Source of the DNA: Pseudomonadota bacterium
GTDB lineage: Bacteria; Pseudomonadota; Alphaproteobacteria; GCA-2731375
DNA: 33,783 nt
Direction: 5' to 3'
NCBI GenBank assembly: GCA_027623205.1
Contig: JAQBYC010000047.1
Coordinates: 1-33,783 of the forward strand
The first letter of the stretch is position 1. The number at the start of each line of letters is the position of its first letter. The translations under genes and the position numbers were made by a program. The notes under the pieces are model-generated. The model was not told where the DNA came from. It was given only the letters and a program-made list of their open reading frames with translations, and did no database searches. This document shows positions 16,642 through 25,262 of this stretch, in pieces.

Positions 16642-18113
16642 ACACTTTTGATCGCCTGGGGCGCCTGACCTGGCGGTTTCCTGGCGGGTGCTTTCTCTGC
16701 TTTCTTCATCCGTACCATCATGATCAAAGGCAGCGCAGCCAGGGCGGTCAGGGTATAGAAATAGAAGGCATTGATATAGCCGATCATCAGGCCCTGGCGC
16801 TGCACTTCGCTGCTGACATGGGCCAGGCTCTGAATAGAGCCCATGCTCCAGGCGCCGGCCACGGATGGCATTTGCCAGGCCTTGGCATAGGGCGTCACCG
16901 CCTCCGCCAAATGGCCATAGTTGATTTTGGCACTATGCAGAACAAGGGCAACGCTGATCGAGATGTGGACTGAAGAACCGATATTGCGAAGCAGATGAAA
17001 AATTGATGAGCCTTCGGCGAATAACTCCCGCGGCAGGGTGTTAAAGGTCACCAGGGTCAACGGCACCCATAAAAAGCCCGTGCCCAGACCCTGTATGAAG
17101 CCGGCCCAGGCCACATCCGAAGTGGTCAGGTTGATGTCGAACTGCGCCATCATCCAGCCGGCGATACCTTGCAGGGTGAAACCGCAGACCAGCCAGATGC
17201 GTGGGTCATAACGATTGCCAAAGAACAGGACGGAGAATCCCAGCAAGGTGCCCGCTCCGCGCGCGCCCAACAGCAGGCCAATGATGCTGTCGGGATAGCC
17301 GCGCAAATTCTGCAGCAGACCCGGCAGCAAGGTCATGGGTGTAAAATTCAATAGGCCGAACACCAATGTCAGGGCGATACCAAGCACGAAGTTGCGATCC
17401 AGGAACAGGCGCGGATTCAAGAACGGCCGCTCGGCGGTAAAAGTATGAACCAAGAAAATATAGAAACAAAGGCCAGCGGCACAGATTTCCAGCACGATTT
17501 CGGTTGATTCCAGCCAGCTGTTGCGTTCCCCCCGGTCCAGCAGCAATTGGAAACAGGCAATGGCGACGGACAAGGCAATAAAGCCGGTCCAATCCAGGCG
17601 GATGCGCGCCGCCCGAACTCCATCCGCGACAAAGGCCCAGCAGCCCAGCAGCGACGCCATGCCAATGGGCACGATCATGAAGAAAACCCAGCGCCAGCTG
17701 TATTCCTCGCTCAAATAGCCGCCGATCGTGGGCGCGATGAGCGGCCCCAGGACAACGCCCATGCCGAATATGGAAGTCGCGGTACCATGTTTGTGCTGCG
17801 GGTAGGAGGCCAGGACGATGGATTGCGACAACGGTGCCAGGGGCGCGCCGAACAGTCCTTGGGCAACGCGGAAGAACACCAGCATTTCCAACGACCCGGA
17901 AAGACCGCACATCAAGGTAGCCAAGGTAAAAGCGGCGACGCAAAACAGTAAAAGGCGGCGCTGGCCAAAGCGTGCGGTCAGCCAACCGGTCATGGGCGTC
18001 GCCACGGCGGTGGCGACGATATTGAATGTAATAACCAGGGCAATTTGATCCTGGGTCGCCGATAGGGCGCCCTGCATCTGTGGCAGGGAGACATTGGCGA
18101 TGGTCACCGTCAA
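16629..18113 (-). CDS. DHA2-type MFS drug exporter (EmrB-like)
   Basis: This is a 14-TM-type major facilitator, likely a proton-driven exporter of toxic or amphipathic compounds in the inner membrane. The sequence shows alternating hydrophobic helices, PMTGWLTARFGQRR (motif A region) and MGVVLGPLIAPTIGGYL (motif C, typical of antiporters). From the TTG at 18113 it has 494 residues, but this cuts into TM1. The frame is open upstream and encodes LRRGVILFTLTSTVALYAL, the family's normal first helix. No ATG/GTG/TTG lies there; a CTG at 18206, with AAGG eight bases upstream, would give 525 residues. It follows the HAD gene closely, so they are probably co-transcribed. No EmrA-type partner is nearby. 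Confidence 0.87.
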   Translation of the reverse strand: MTVTIANVSLPQMQGALSATQDQIALVITFNIVATAVATPMTGWLTARFGQRRLLLFCVAAFTLATLMCGLSGSLEMLVFFRVAQGLFGAPLAPLSQSIVLASYPQHKHGTATSIFGMGVVLGPLIAPTIGGYLSEEYSWRWVFFMIVPIGMASLLGCWAFVADGVRAARIRLDWTGFIALSVAIACFQLLLDRGERNSWLESTEIVLEICAAGLCFYIFLVHTFTAERPFLNPRLFLDRNFVLGIALTLVFGLLNFTPMTLLPGLLQNLRGYPDSIIGLLLGARGAGTLLGFSVLFFGNRYDPRIWLVCGFTLQGIAGWMMAQFDINLTTSDVAWAGFIQGLGTGFLWVPLTLVTFNTLPRELFAEGSSIFHLLRNIGSSVHISISVALVLHSAKINYGHLAEAVTPYAKAWQMPSVAGAWSMGSIQSLAHVSSEVQRQGLMIGYINAFYFYTLTALAALPLIMMVRMKKAEKAPARKPPGQAPQAIKSVQNR

Positions 18114-18223
18114 GGCATACAGCGCTACGGTGGAAGTCAGGGTGAAAAGGATGACCCCCCGCCGTAACGGAGAGATCGTGTTGCCCTCTAGGGATTTTCG
18201 ATTCAGGTTATCCGCCTTGCCCG

Positions 18224-18928
18224 CTAACAGCCGAGTTGGCCGGCGAGATCCAGGAAATCCTCAGCGGCAAAGTTGTAGTCGTTTTCGGGGGCCAGGTCGA
18301 AGTCCTGGTCGGGTCCATATTCCGTGGGTCGGCAAACAAACGCGGTGCCCAGACCACAGGCGGCGGCGGCCCTCAGGTCACCATTGTGGGCCGCAACCAT
18401 CAGGCATTCCTCCGGCGCCAGGCCAAGAAACCCGGCCGTCTTCAAATAGGCCTCCGGCTGGGGCTTGTAATGACCCGCGACCTCCGCGCCCAGTATGGCA
18501 TCCCAGGGCAGACCGGCCCGCTTCGCCATATTCACCATCAATGCCACGTTACCGTTGGATAAGGTGGCCAGGATGTAATCCCGTTTCAATCGGGTCAGTC
18601 CGGCAACGGTATCGGGCCAGGGGTTAAGGCGGTGCCAAACCTTATTCCAATGGTCAATCTCCGAGTCCGATAACCCGGATATGGCAAATTCATCCAGCAG
18701 TTCCAGCAAGTTTGCACGGTGCAAATCATCCAGCTTGACCCAGCCACTATTGCCTTCGCGTACACGTTGCATGGCTGGTTGATATTTGGCCCGCCAGCCG
18801 TCCGCGAAGGCGGCCCAGTCAATATTCAACCCCTGGGCGGCGCCAAATGCCGCACCTTCCGCGATGATGCTGCTACGCCAATCGACGACGGTGCCGAATA
18901 CATCAAACAACAACGCTTTGAACGCCAT
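18224..18928 (-). CDS. HAD-superfamily hydrolase, haloacid dehalogenase type II-like
   Basis: The 234-residue cytoplasmic protein resembles (S)-2-haloacid dehalogenases. The nucleophile is Asp9 in FDVFGTVVDW with Thr13; motif II is SNGN (124-127); motif III is Lys155 (HYKPQPEAY); motif IV is AAHNGDLRAA with Asp184. The serine and asparagine that precede the last aspartate in studied dehalogenases appear as Ala and His here, so the actual substrate is uncertain; a phosphatase role is possible. The ATG at 18928 has GGAG nine bases upstream. It lies 14 bp after the SDR gene and just before the MFS exporter, in one apparent operon. Confidence 0.85.
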   Translation of the reverse strand: MAFKALLFDVFGTVVDWRSSIIAEGAAFGAAQGLNIDWAAFADGWRAKYQPAMQRVREGNSGWVKLDDLHRANLLELLDEFAISGLSDSEIDHWNKVWHRLNPWPDTVAGLTRLKRDYILATLSNGNVALMVNMAKRAGLPWDAILGAEVAGHYKPQPEAYLKTAGFLGLAPEECLMVAAHNGDLRAAAACGLGTAFVCRPTEYGPDQDFDLAPENDYNFAAEDFLDLAGQLGC

Positions 18929-18942
18929 GACGTTAACTCCAA

Positions 18943-19683
18943 TCAGGTGCGCAAGGTCAGGCCGCCATCGACCACCAGGCCGTGGCCCGAGACAAAGCCC
19001 GCGTCGTCTGAAGCCAGGAACAAGGCGCCGCGCGCGATATCTATGGGTTGGCCCAGGCGCCGCAGGGCGGCCTTCCTAGCCCAGATGCCAGCGATCTTTT
19101 CGTCCTCAAAATTTTTACGGGTCAGGCCGGTATAAATAGCGCCGGGCTCGATGTAATTGGCGGTGATGCCGTATTTGCCAAGTTCCAGGGCCAGGGTGCG
19201 GGTCATGCCGGCAACCCCGGCTTTCGAGGCGCAATAGGCGATCAGGCCGTAATCCGTCATCCGCGCCATGACCGAGGCTGTGTTGATAATACGGCCCGCC
19301 GGCGCCACCTTCAGGTGAGGGATCGCGGCCTGGATCAACAGGAATTGCGCCTTCAGGTTGACATCCAGGGTCAGGTCCCAATTGGCCTCGCTTTGTAGTT
19401 CCGCCAACTCGTTGCGCGAGACGCCGGCGTTGTTGAAAACGATATCCAGACGGCCGAAGCGCCCTGTCACCTCTTCAATGATACGCCCCGGTGCGCCTTT
19501 ATCGGCCACGTTCTGCTCCAATGTCGCAATATTGTCGCGATCCTTATGGGCCTCATTCAATCCTTGGCCGGGCAAATCGACGGCCAGGACATTGGCGCCT
19601 TCCGCCGCGAACAAATCGGCTGATGCCCGCCCGATGCCCGATGCCGCGCCGGTTATGACGGCAACCCTATTTTGAAGACGCAT
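18943..19683 (-). CDS. Short-chain dehydrogenase/reductase (classical SDR)
   Basis: This NAD(P)-dependent oxidoreductase has 246 residues, the typical classical SDR length. TGAASGIG (11-18) binds the cofactor; Asp36 at the end of beta2 (LAVDLPG) favours NAD; NNAG (84-87) stabilises the fold; the catalytic set is Ser137, Tyr150 and Lys154 (YCASK). The C-terminal VDGGLTLRT is characteristic. The frame opens 90 bp earlier, but the MRLQNRVAVITG start at 19683 fits the family. The substrate is not determinable from sequence. A perfect atgggt-c-acccat palindrome (19749-19761) lies in the gap upstream. HAD and MFS genes follow closely. Confidence 0.9.
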   Translation of the reverse strand: MRLQNRVAVITGAASGIGRASADLFAAEGANVLAVDLPGQGLNEAHKDRDNIATLEQNVADKGAPGRIIEEVTGRFGRLDIVFNNAGVSRNELAELQSEANWDLTLDVNLKAQFLLIQAAIPHLKVAPAGRIINTASVMARMTDYGLIAYCASKAGVAGMTRTLALELGKYGITANYIEPGAIYTGLTRKNFEDEKIAGIWARKAALRRLGQPIDIARGALFLASDDAGFVSGHGLVVDGGLTLRT

Positions 19684-19748
19684 GTTGGCTGTTCCCGTTC
19701 CATGTCCCTTTATTTGCGAGATGCCGCTACCATAAGACCATTGGCCTG

Positions 19749-19761
19749 ATGGGTCACCCAT
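19749..19761. promoter_or_regulatory. Small perfect palindrome upstream of the SDR gene
   Basis: atgggt and acccat flank a single c in the 95-bp gap between the secreted gamma-glutamyltransferase and SDR genes. It could be an operator for an SDR-HAD-MFS unit. It is short, and no regulator is adjacent. Confidence 0.3.
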
Positions 19762-19778
19762 GATGAATGGCAATAGCG

Positions 19779-21512
19779 CTAATAGCCGGCGGTCAGGGCG
19801 TCCAGGCTGCGCGGATCGGAGGCGCCCAGAAAGCCCAACCCCTCCGGCAGGCGCATGACGGATTGCACGCTGCCGGCGGCCCGGGATATCACTGGGTTGT
19901 GGCCGCGCTGGCGCAGCAGGGCCAGGGTATCCGGGCTAAGGCCACGCTCCACGAACAGCTTGTCGGGCAGCCATTGGTGATGCACGCGGGCTGCTGCCGT
20001 GGCCTCGGCTATATTCAGGCCGTGATCGATGACATTGATGAGAACCTGCAGCACCATGGTGATGATGCGCGAGCCGCCGGGGCTGCCCGTCGCCAGCAGA
20101 GGTTGGCCGTCCTTGAAGACAATGGTCGGGGTCATGGAACTGAGCGGCCGTTTGCCGCCCTGGATCGCGTTGGCTTCGCCGCCGATCAGACCAAAGGCAT
20201 TAGGCACGCCGGGTTTGGCGGAAAAATCATCCATTTCGTTGTTCAGCAGTATGCCGGTGCCCTTGGCGACGATGCCGGTGCCAAAGCTGAAATTCAAGGT
20301 ATAGGTATTGCTGACCACATTGCCGGCGCGGTCCATGACAGAAAAATGGGTGGTTTCATTGCTTTCATAAGGGCCCGGATCGCCATGGCTGATCGCCACC
20401 GAGGGGCGGGCCCGGCGCCGGTCGATGTTCGCGGCCAGGTTCTGGGCATAGGCCTTGGCGATCAGGCCCTTGCCGGGCACGGGCCAGAAATCGGGATCGC
20501 CCAGATGCTGGGCCCGGTCGGCATAGGCCAGCTTCATGGCCTCGACCATCACATGCAGGCTCTCGACGCCATTGTGGCCGAATTTGTCCAAGGGAAAGGT
20601 TTCCAACATGTTCAGCATCTGGATCAGATGCAACCCGCCCGATGATGGCGGCGGCATGGAGGCAATGCGATAGCCGCGATAACCGCCCTGGGCGGGCTGG
20701 CGCCAGACCGGGCGATAGGCGGCTAGATCGTCCAGGCTGATCAGGCCGCTGTTGCCCGCCATCTCGGCCACGATTGCCTGGGCGGTCTCGCCGGTATAAA
20801 AATCCTTGCCCGCGGTGGCGGCGATGCGCGCCAGGCTTTGCCCCAGATCCCTTTGCACCAGGGTTTCGCCAACCTGATAGCGGCTGCCATCCGGTTTGTA
20901 GAAAATGGCCGCACTGGCTGGCCATTGCGACAGGCGTTTCCGCCCCTTTTCCAGGCTTCGGGCCAGGCCTGGGGTGACTGTCAGGCCCTTATCCGCTAGC
21001 GCGACCGCCGGCGCCATGACCCGTGCCAGGGGTAGGCTGCCATAGCGGCGGTGTGCCTCGATCAAGCCGGCCACCGTGCCCGGCACCCCGATAGACACAT
21101 GCGAGAAGCGCGCCTTGACCTTGTCCACGTTACCGGCGCTGTCGAGAAAGAGATTCCGATGGGCCTTGACCGGCGCCTTTTCACGATAATCCAGGGCCAA
21201 GGTATCCCCGCTGCCGGCGTGATGTAGCAACATAAAGCCGCCACCGCCCAGATTACCCGCGCGGGGCAATGAGACGGCCAGGGTAAAGCCCACGGCCACG
21301 GCGGCGTCGATGGCGTTGCCCCCTTGGCGCAGAATGTCCACACCAGCATTGGTGGCGCGGGCCTCCTGGCTGGCCACCATGCCATTGGCGGCAAAAATAG
21401 GATGGTGACGGTCCTGGTTGGAGAGAATGGCGGTGCTCTGGGCTTGCCCCGCGTCAACATGAAACCAAATCAGAAACGGCAGCAACAGAAACAAATGGCG
21501 GAGAGTCTGCAT
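19779..21512 (-). CDS. ggt: Secreted gamma-glutamyltransferase
   Basis: Gamma-glutamyltransferase cleaves glutathione and other gamma-glutamyl compounds in the periplasm. The 577-residue precursor starts with a hydrophobic signal peptide (LRHLFLLLPFLIWFHVDAGQAQS, in two parts: LRHLFLLLPF and LIWFHVDAGQ, cleavage near 24). Arg109 in DYREKAP binds the gamma-glutamyl carboxylate. Thr387, the first threonine of TTHFSVMD, is the autoprocessing and catalytic residue, and GSPGGSRI near the C-terminus matches the oxyanion loop. The ATG at 21512 overlaps the TGA stop of the upstream methyltransferase gene (TGATG), so the two are translationally coupled. It is clearly a more classical GGT than the one at 13096-14706. 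Confidence 0.93.
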   Translation of the reverse strand: MQTLRHLFLLLPFLIWFHVDAGQAQSTAILSNQDRHHPIFAANGMVASQEARATNAGVDILRQGGNAIDAAVAVGFTLAVSLPRAGNLGGGGFMLLHHAGSGDTLALDYREKAPVKAHRNLFLDSAGNVDKVKARFSHVSIGVPGTVAGLIEAHRRYGSLPLARVMAPAVALADKGLTVTPGLARSLEKGRKRLSQWPASAAIFYKPDGSRYQVGETLVQRDLGQSLARIAATAGKDFYTGETAQAIVAEMAGNSGLISLDDLAAYRPVWRQPAQGGYRGYRIASMPPPSSGGLHLIQMLNMLETFPLDKFGHNGVESLHVMVEAMKLAYADRAQHLGDPDFWPVPGKGLIAKAYAQNLAANIDRRRARPSVAISHGDPGPYESNETTHFSVMDRAGNVVSNTYTLNFSFGTGIVAKGTGILLNNEMDDFSAKPGVPNAFGLIGGEANAIQGGKRPLSSMTPTIVFKDGQPLLATGSPGGSRIITMVLQVLINVIDHGLNIAEATAAARVHHQWLPDKLFVERGLSPDTLALLRQRGHNPVISRAAGSVQSVMRLPEGLGFLGASDPRSLDALTAGY

Positions 21513-22261
21513 CACGTCGCCTTTCGGCCGCTGAAAATGGCATGGCCGGCGAGCAGCCAATGGACGTCGACTTCGATAAATCCGGCCTGCTCCAGCCACT
21601 TCAACTGCGCCAGCAGAGGCGACGGTTTATCGATGGGGTCGGGATTTGGATCCGCGTAATAGTTCCAGCCGGTCGCCATAAATTGCTGGTAGGGATCTCC
21701 TGGCCCCTGGTGCTCCAGGGCCGCTTCACGTGTGCTTTCATCCCAAGTCCAGGTCGCGACCCACTTGGCGGCGGGCGACAGATGTTCGATCAGATCCGCG
21801 ATTATCAGCCGGCCGCCTGGTTTCAGGGCGTTGTGCATATCGGCATAGAGCTTCTGTTTTTGCCCATCGTCCAGATGATGGACCGCCAACGACGAGACGA
21901 TAGCCAATGGGTCCGTTGGCACCTGGGGCAGCTTCCGCCAGTCATCGCCGCATAGATCAAACGCCGTGACGCAGGCCCGATCACCGAATGGAGCCAGCCG
22001 CGCCGCTGCCGCTCGGCGCATGGCCGCGGATCCATCCAGGGCCAACAACGTGGCCTCTGGCCGCGCCCGCAACAAGGCTTCACTTAACCGTCCCTCGCCA
22101 CAGCACAGCTCCACATAACCGTCCCCTGCTCCCGCATTTGGCACCAGATCAAGGATGATGCGGATTTGGGTGGCGCGACGGGGCACGAAATACCGGCTCC
22201 AATCCATGAAAGTCGTGGAATCGCTTTCCTGCCAGGCCGGTTTCCCGTCGCCATCACCCAT
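21512..22261 (-). CDS. Class I SAM-dependent methyltransferase
   Basis: The 249-residue protein has a Rossmann methyltransferase core. Motif I is YVELCCGEGRLSEALL (about 47-62), an acidic residue ends beta2 (LALDGSAAM), and motif IV-like IVSSLAVHHLDD and KPGGRLIIADL follow. It resembles the Methyltransf_12/25 type that acts on small molecules, but no substrate can be assigned. It lies 7 bp after fabI and overlaps the GGT start by one base, so it is probably translated from the fab transcript. The position between fabI and ggt is unusual and has no clear functional explanation. Confidence 0.85.
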   Translation of the reverse strand: MGDGDGKPAWQESDSTTFMDWSRYFVPRRATQIRIILDLVPNAGAGDGYVELCCGEGRLSEALLRARPEATLLALDGSAAMRRAAAARLAPFGDRACVTAFDLCGDDWRKLPQVPTDPLAIVSSLAVHHLDDGQKQKLYADMHNALKPGGRLIIADLIEHLSPAAKWVATWTWDESTREAALEHQGPGDPYQQFMATGWNYYADPNPDPIDKPSPLLAQLKWLEQAGFIEVDVHWLLAGHAIFSGRKAT

Positions 22262-22268
22262 GGCGACG

Positions 22269-23090
22269 TCAGTTGCCGTTGTGGTTGGGGCGCGGGATGC
22301 CGATCAGATTGAAGCCGTTGTCCACATTCATCACTTCGCCGGTTACCGCGCTTGACAGATCCGAAAGCAGATACAGGCCGCTATTGCCGATGGCTTCCAG
22401 ATCCAGGCCATTGGGCAAAGGTGAATGTTCGTTGGCATATTTATGGACGTAGCGGCCATCGGCGATGGCCGCGCCGGCCAGGGTACGCATGGGGCCGGCC
22501 GAAATGGCATTGACCCGGACATTATCCTTGCCCAGATCCTCGGCCAGATAACGCACAGAGGTTTCCAGCGCCGCCTTGGCGACGCCCATGACGTTGTAGG
22601 ACGGCATCACCCGATGAGCGCCCAGGAAGCTCAAGGTCACCATGGCGCCACCATTGGTCATCAGGGCGGATGCGCGGCGGGCCAGATCGGTAAACGAAAA
22701 GCACGAGATGGATAAGGTTTGAATAAAATTTTCCCGGCTGGTGTCCACATAACGGCCGCTTAATTCTGCCCGGTCGGAATAGGCAATGGCGTGCACCAGA
22801 AAATCCAGACTGCCCCAATGTTCGCTGATGGCAGCAAACAGGGCATCCAGGCTGCCAGAATCCGTCACATCGCAGGGCATCACCAGTTGACAGTCCAATG
22901 TAGCCGCCAATGGCTCCACCCGTTTCAGAAAGCTATCGCCCTGATAGGTCAGCGCGAGTTCCGCGCCGGCGCCATGCAGCGCCCTGGCGATGCCATAGGC
23001 GATGGAGTGATCATTGGCGATGCCAAGCACCAAGCCGCGCTTACCAGCCATGAGTTGATTTCTAGCAGCTTCCGTCATGCGCTTTCCCAT
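22269..23090 (-). CDS. fabI: Enoyl-ACP reductase FabI (NADH-dependent)
   Basis: FabI performs the last reduction of each fatty acid elongation cycle and is the triclosan/diazaborine target. The 273-residue protein has the N-terminal GKRGLVLGIANDHSIAYGIA cofactor region. The catalytic Tyr165 and Lys172 sit in SYNVMGVAKAALE with the FabI-specific YX6K spacing. AISAGPMRTLAGAAI and GEVMNVDNGFN are also typical. Starts at the codons for residues 1, 5 and 13 are all possible; the first is used here because a GGGA lies six bases upstream. It follows fabB by 53 bp, giving the conserved fabA-fabB-fabI order. Confidence 0.95.
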   Translation of the reverse strand: MGKRMTEAARNQLMAGKRGLVLGIANDHSIAYGIARALHGAGAELALTYQGDSFLKRVEPLAATLDCQLVMPCDVTDSGSLDALFAAISEHWGSLDFLVHAIAYSDRAELSGRYVDTSRENFIQTLSISCFSFTDLARRASALMTNGGAMVTLSFLGAHRVMPSYNVMGVAKAALETSVRYLAEDLGKDNVRVNAISAGPMRTLAGAAIADGRYVHKYANEHSPLPNGLDLEAIGNSGLYLLSDLSSAVTGEVMNVDNGFNLIGIPRPNHNGN

Positions 23091-23143
23091 CGCTGTCCCG
23101 CTTTGTTCGGGCTTTTCTTTGTTTCATGCAAATCAACTGCCAG

Positions 23144-24361
23144 TTACTCGGCAAACCGGTCGAAGATAAGGGTCGCGTTAGTGCCGCCAAAGCCAAAGCT
23201 GTTGGACATGACCGACACCAACCCGGCGTTATCTATGCGTTCGCGCACCACCGGAATATCCTCGAACGCCGGGTCCAGGTTATCGATATTGGCGGACGCG
23301 GCAATGAAATCCCCTTCCAACATTATCAGCGAGTAGATCGCCTCGTTAGCGCCGGCCGCTCCCTGGGCATGGCCGGTGAGGGATTTGGTGGACGCGATGG
23401 GCGGAATGTTGGCGCCAAATACCGCGCGCACCGCCGCCATTTCCGGTGGATCGCCTACCGGTGTGCCGGTGCCATGGGCATTGATATAGCCGATCGGATT
23501 CGGCGCCGTGGCCAGCGCCTGGCGCATGCTGCGTGCGGCGCCATCTCCCGAAGGCTGCACCATGTCATAGCCGTCCGAGGTGGCGCCATAGCCCGTGATC
23601 TCGGCGTAGATTTTAGCACCCCGGGCCTTGGCATGCTCCAATTCTTCCAGGACCAACACGCCGCCGCCACCTGAAATGACGAAGCCGTCCCGATCCACAT
23701 CATAGGGCCGCGAGGCGCGCTCCGGCGTGTCATTGAATTTAGAAGACATCGCCCCCATGCCATCAAACAGCACTGATAGCGTCCAATGCAGTTCCTCGCC
23801 GCCGCCTGAGAACATCACGTCCTGTTTGTCGAACTGGATCTGCTCCGCCGCGTTGCCGATACAATGGGCCGAGGTGGAACAGGCGGAGACAATAGAATAG
23901 TTAAGGCCCTTGATCTTGAATTCAGTGGCCAGAACAGCTGAGGTCGTGGACGACATACAGCGGGTCACCATGTAGGGACCGACCCGTTTGGCGCCTTTGT
24001 CCCGTGCTGTGTCCGCTGCCCAGACCAGATTTGAGGTGGATGATCCGCCCGACCCGACGATGATGCCGGTTCTCTCGTTCGAGATCTCCGCCGGTTCCAG
24101 GCCCGAGTCCGCGATCGCCTGCCGCATGGCCAAATAATTATAGGCCGCGCCATCGCCCATGAAACGCAGCGCCTTGCGGTCAATATGCGCAGCCAAATCT
24201 ACTTTCAAACTACCGTGCACCCGAGAGCGGAATTTATACTCTGCGTATTCAGGCGCCGCTACGATGCCGGAGCGGCCATCCCGCAACGATTGGGCCACCT
24301 CGTCCTTTGTGTTGCCGATGGAGGAAATGATTCCCAATCCCGTAACGACGACTCTGCGCAT
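23144..24361 (-). CDS. fabB: Beta-ketoacyl-ACP synthase I FabB
   Basis: FabB condenses malonyl-ACP with acyl-ACP and is needed to elongate cis-unsaturated intermediates made by FabA. The 405-residue protein has the thiolase fold and the full Cys-His-His triad: Cys161 (VSACSTSAH), His296 ([11 protein letters not shown]) and His331 ([13 protein letters not shown]). The [13 protein letters not shown]-terminal motif is present. The segment GDPPEM after His296 differs slightly from the usual GDxxE pattern. The gene starts 57 bp after fabA and is assigned FabB rather than FabF because of this neighbour and its general sequence. Confidence 0.95.
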   Translation of the reverse strand: MRRVVVTGLGIISSIGNTKDEVAQSLRDGRSGIVAAPEYAEYKFRSRVHGSLKVDLAAHIDRKALRFMGDGAAYNYLAMRQAIADSGLEPAEISNERTGIIVGSGGSSTSNLVWAADTARDKGAKRVGPYMVTRCMSSTTSAVLATEFKIKGLNYSIVSACSTSAHCIGNAAEQIQFDKQDVMFSGGGEELHWTLSVLFDGMGAMSSKFNDTPERASRPYDVDRDGFVISGGGGVLVLEELEHAKARGAKIYAEITGYGATSDGYDMVQPSGDGAARSMRQALATAPNPIGYINAHGTGTPVGDPPEMAAVRAVFGANIPPIASTKSLTGHAQGAAGANEAIYSLIMLEGDFIAASANIDNLDPAFEDIPVVRERIDNAGLVSVMSNSFGFGGTNATLIFDRFAE

Positions 24362-24418
24362 AGCAACCTCTATATCAATTTAGACCGGGTCCTACAGGGG
24401 ACCGTGACCGAATGCAGG

Positions 24419-24937
24419 TCAGGTGAACAACGCCACCCGCAAATCTTCCGCTTCGAAGGCCAATGCGCCGTCCACTTTCGCGATGGCATCCGCCACCGCC
24501 AACACGAGACGACGATTGACCAGGCGTTTTACATTCACTTCGAAAGACACCAGTTTTGCAGATGGCAGCACCTGTTCTGACAGCTTGACCTTGCCACAGC
24601 TCAGCGCCCGGCCTCTCCCCGGCAGACCGCACCAGCCGGCGAAAAATCCCAGCATCTGCCATACGGCGTCTTGCACCAGGCAGCCGGGCATGACCGGATC
24701 AGATTCGAAATGACAGTCGAAAAACCACAAATCGGGCTTGATATCCAATTCCGCCGTGGCTTGGCCTTTGTCAAAGGCGCCGCCGTCCCTGGTTATCGAG
24801 GTGATGCGGTCAAGCATCAACATAGGCGGTAATGGCAATCTGGCATTGCCCGGCCCGAACAGGCGACCGTGGCCGCATTCCAATAAGTCTTCCAGCCCAT
24901 AGCTGGATTTTGCCTTGAACGAAGAACTGTCAATCAC
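24419..24937 (-). CDS. fabA: 3-hydroxydecanoyl-ACP dehydratase/isomerase FabA
   Basis: FabA dehydrates 3-hydroxydecanoyl-ACP and isomerises the product to the cis-3 form, the branch point to unsaturated fatty acids. The 172-residue hot-dog-fold protein has the N-terminal [20 protein letters not shown] signature. The catalytic residues are His76 ([16 protein letters not shown]) and Asp90 ([10 protein letters not shown]), matching His70/Asp84 of E. coli. The start is GTG at 24937, with GGATGG eight bases upstream. It is divergent from irr, a conserved alphaproteobacterial arrangement. Confidence 0.95.
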   Translation of the reverse strand: MIDSSSFKAKSSYGLEDLLECGHGRLFGPGNARLPLPPMLMLDRITSITRDGGAFDKGQATAELDIKPDLWFFDCHFESDPVMPGCLVQDAVWQMLGFFAGWCGLPGRGRALSCGKVKLSEQVLPSAKLVSFEVNVKRLVNRRLVLAVADAIAKVDGALAFEAEDLRVALFT

Positions 24938-25262
24938 CAGCCAATACCATCCACTCGGTTGTCAAAAATTTTCCCCGAATCCAACCATCACGAGGATCCG
25001 GGGAACGGCATAGTCTAACTGATATCTGCCCAGCGATAAACCCAATCAGTCCTAATTCCAATGTATGAAACCAATGATCCAATCGCATGATTTAAATTGC
25101 CGCGCCACCCCGCGCGCTTGCTATTTGCCTGGATCGCACTATCATCCCCTGGCATGATTATAGCTAGATCATATTCTATCTAAGCTTGTATTAGCTTCTT
25201 GGAAATGACAGCTTATGGCGATAAATGCTGATTTGTCGCTCTAATTTTGGCGATACATAACC
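24938..25262. promoter_or_regulatory. Divergent fabA/irr intergenic region (325 bp)
   Basis: No gene is visible. The region is AT-richer toward irr and should hold both promoters. It contains weak inverted repeats: tagat...atcta (around 25165-25181) and aagct-N6-agctt (25182-25197), about 70-100 bp before the irr start. These could be Irr or Fur-family sites, but neither matches the TTTAGAA-N3-TTCTAAA type well. A TTGACA hexamer on the fabA strand (24962-24957) lies too close to the fabA start for a normal -10. Confidence 0.5.

Noticed and set aside
19767-20645. 292-codon open frame on the plus strand opposite the secreted GGT
   Set aside because: It is antisense to GGT, with low-complexity composition and no domain.
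24938-25262. Irr box in the fabA/irr intergenic region
   Set aside because: The inverted repeats there are short and do not fit the TTTAGAA-N3-TTCTAAA pattern; only the site at 25698 does.
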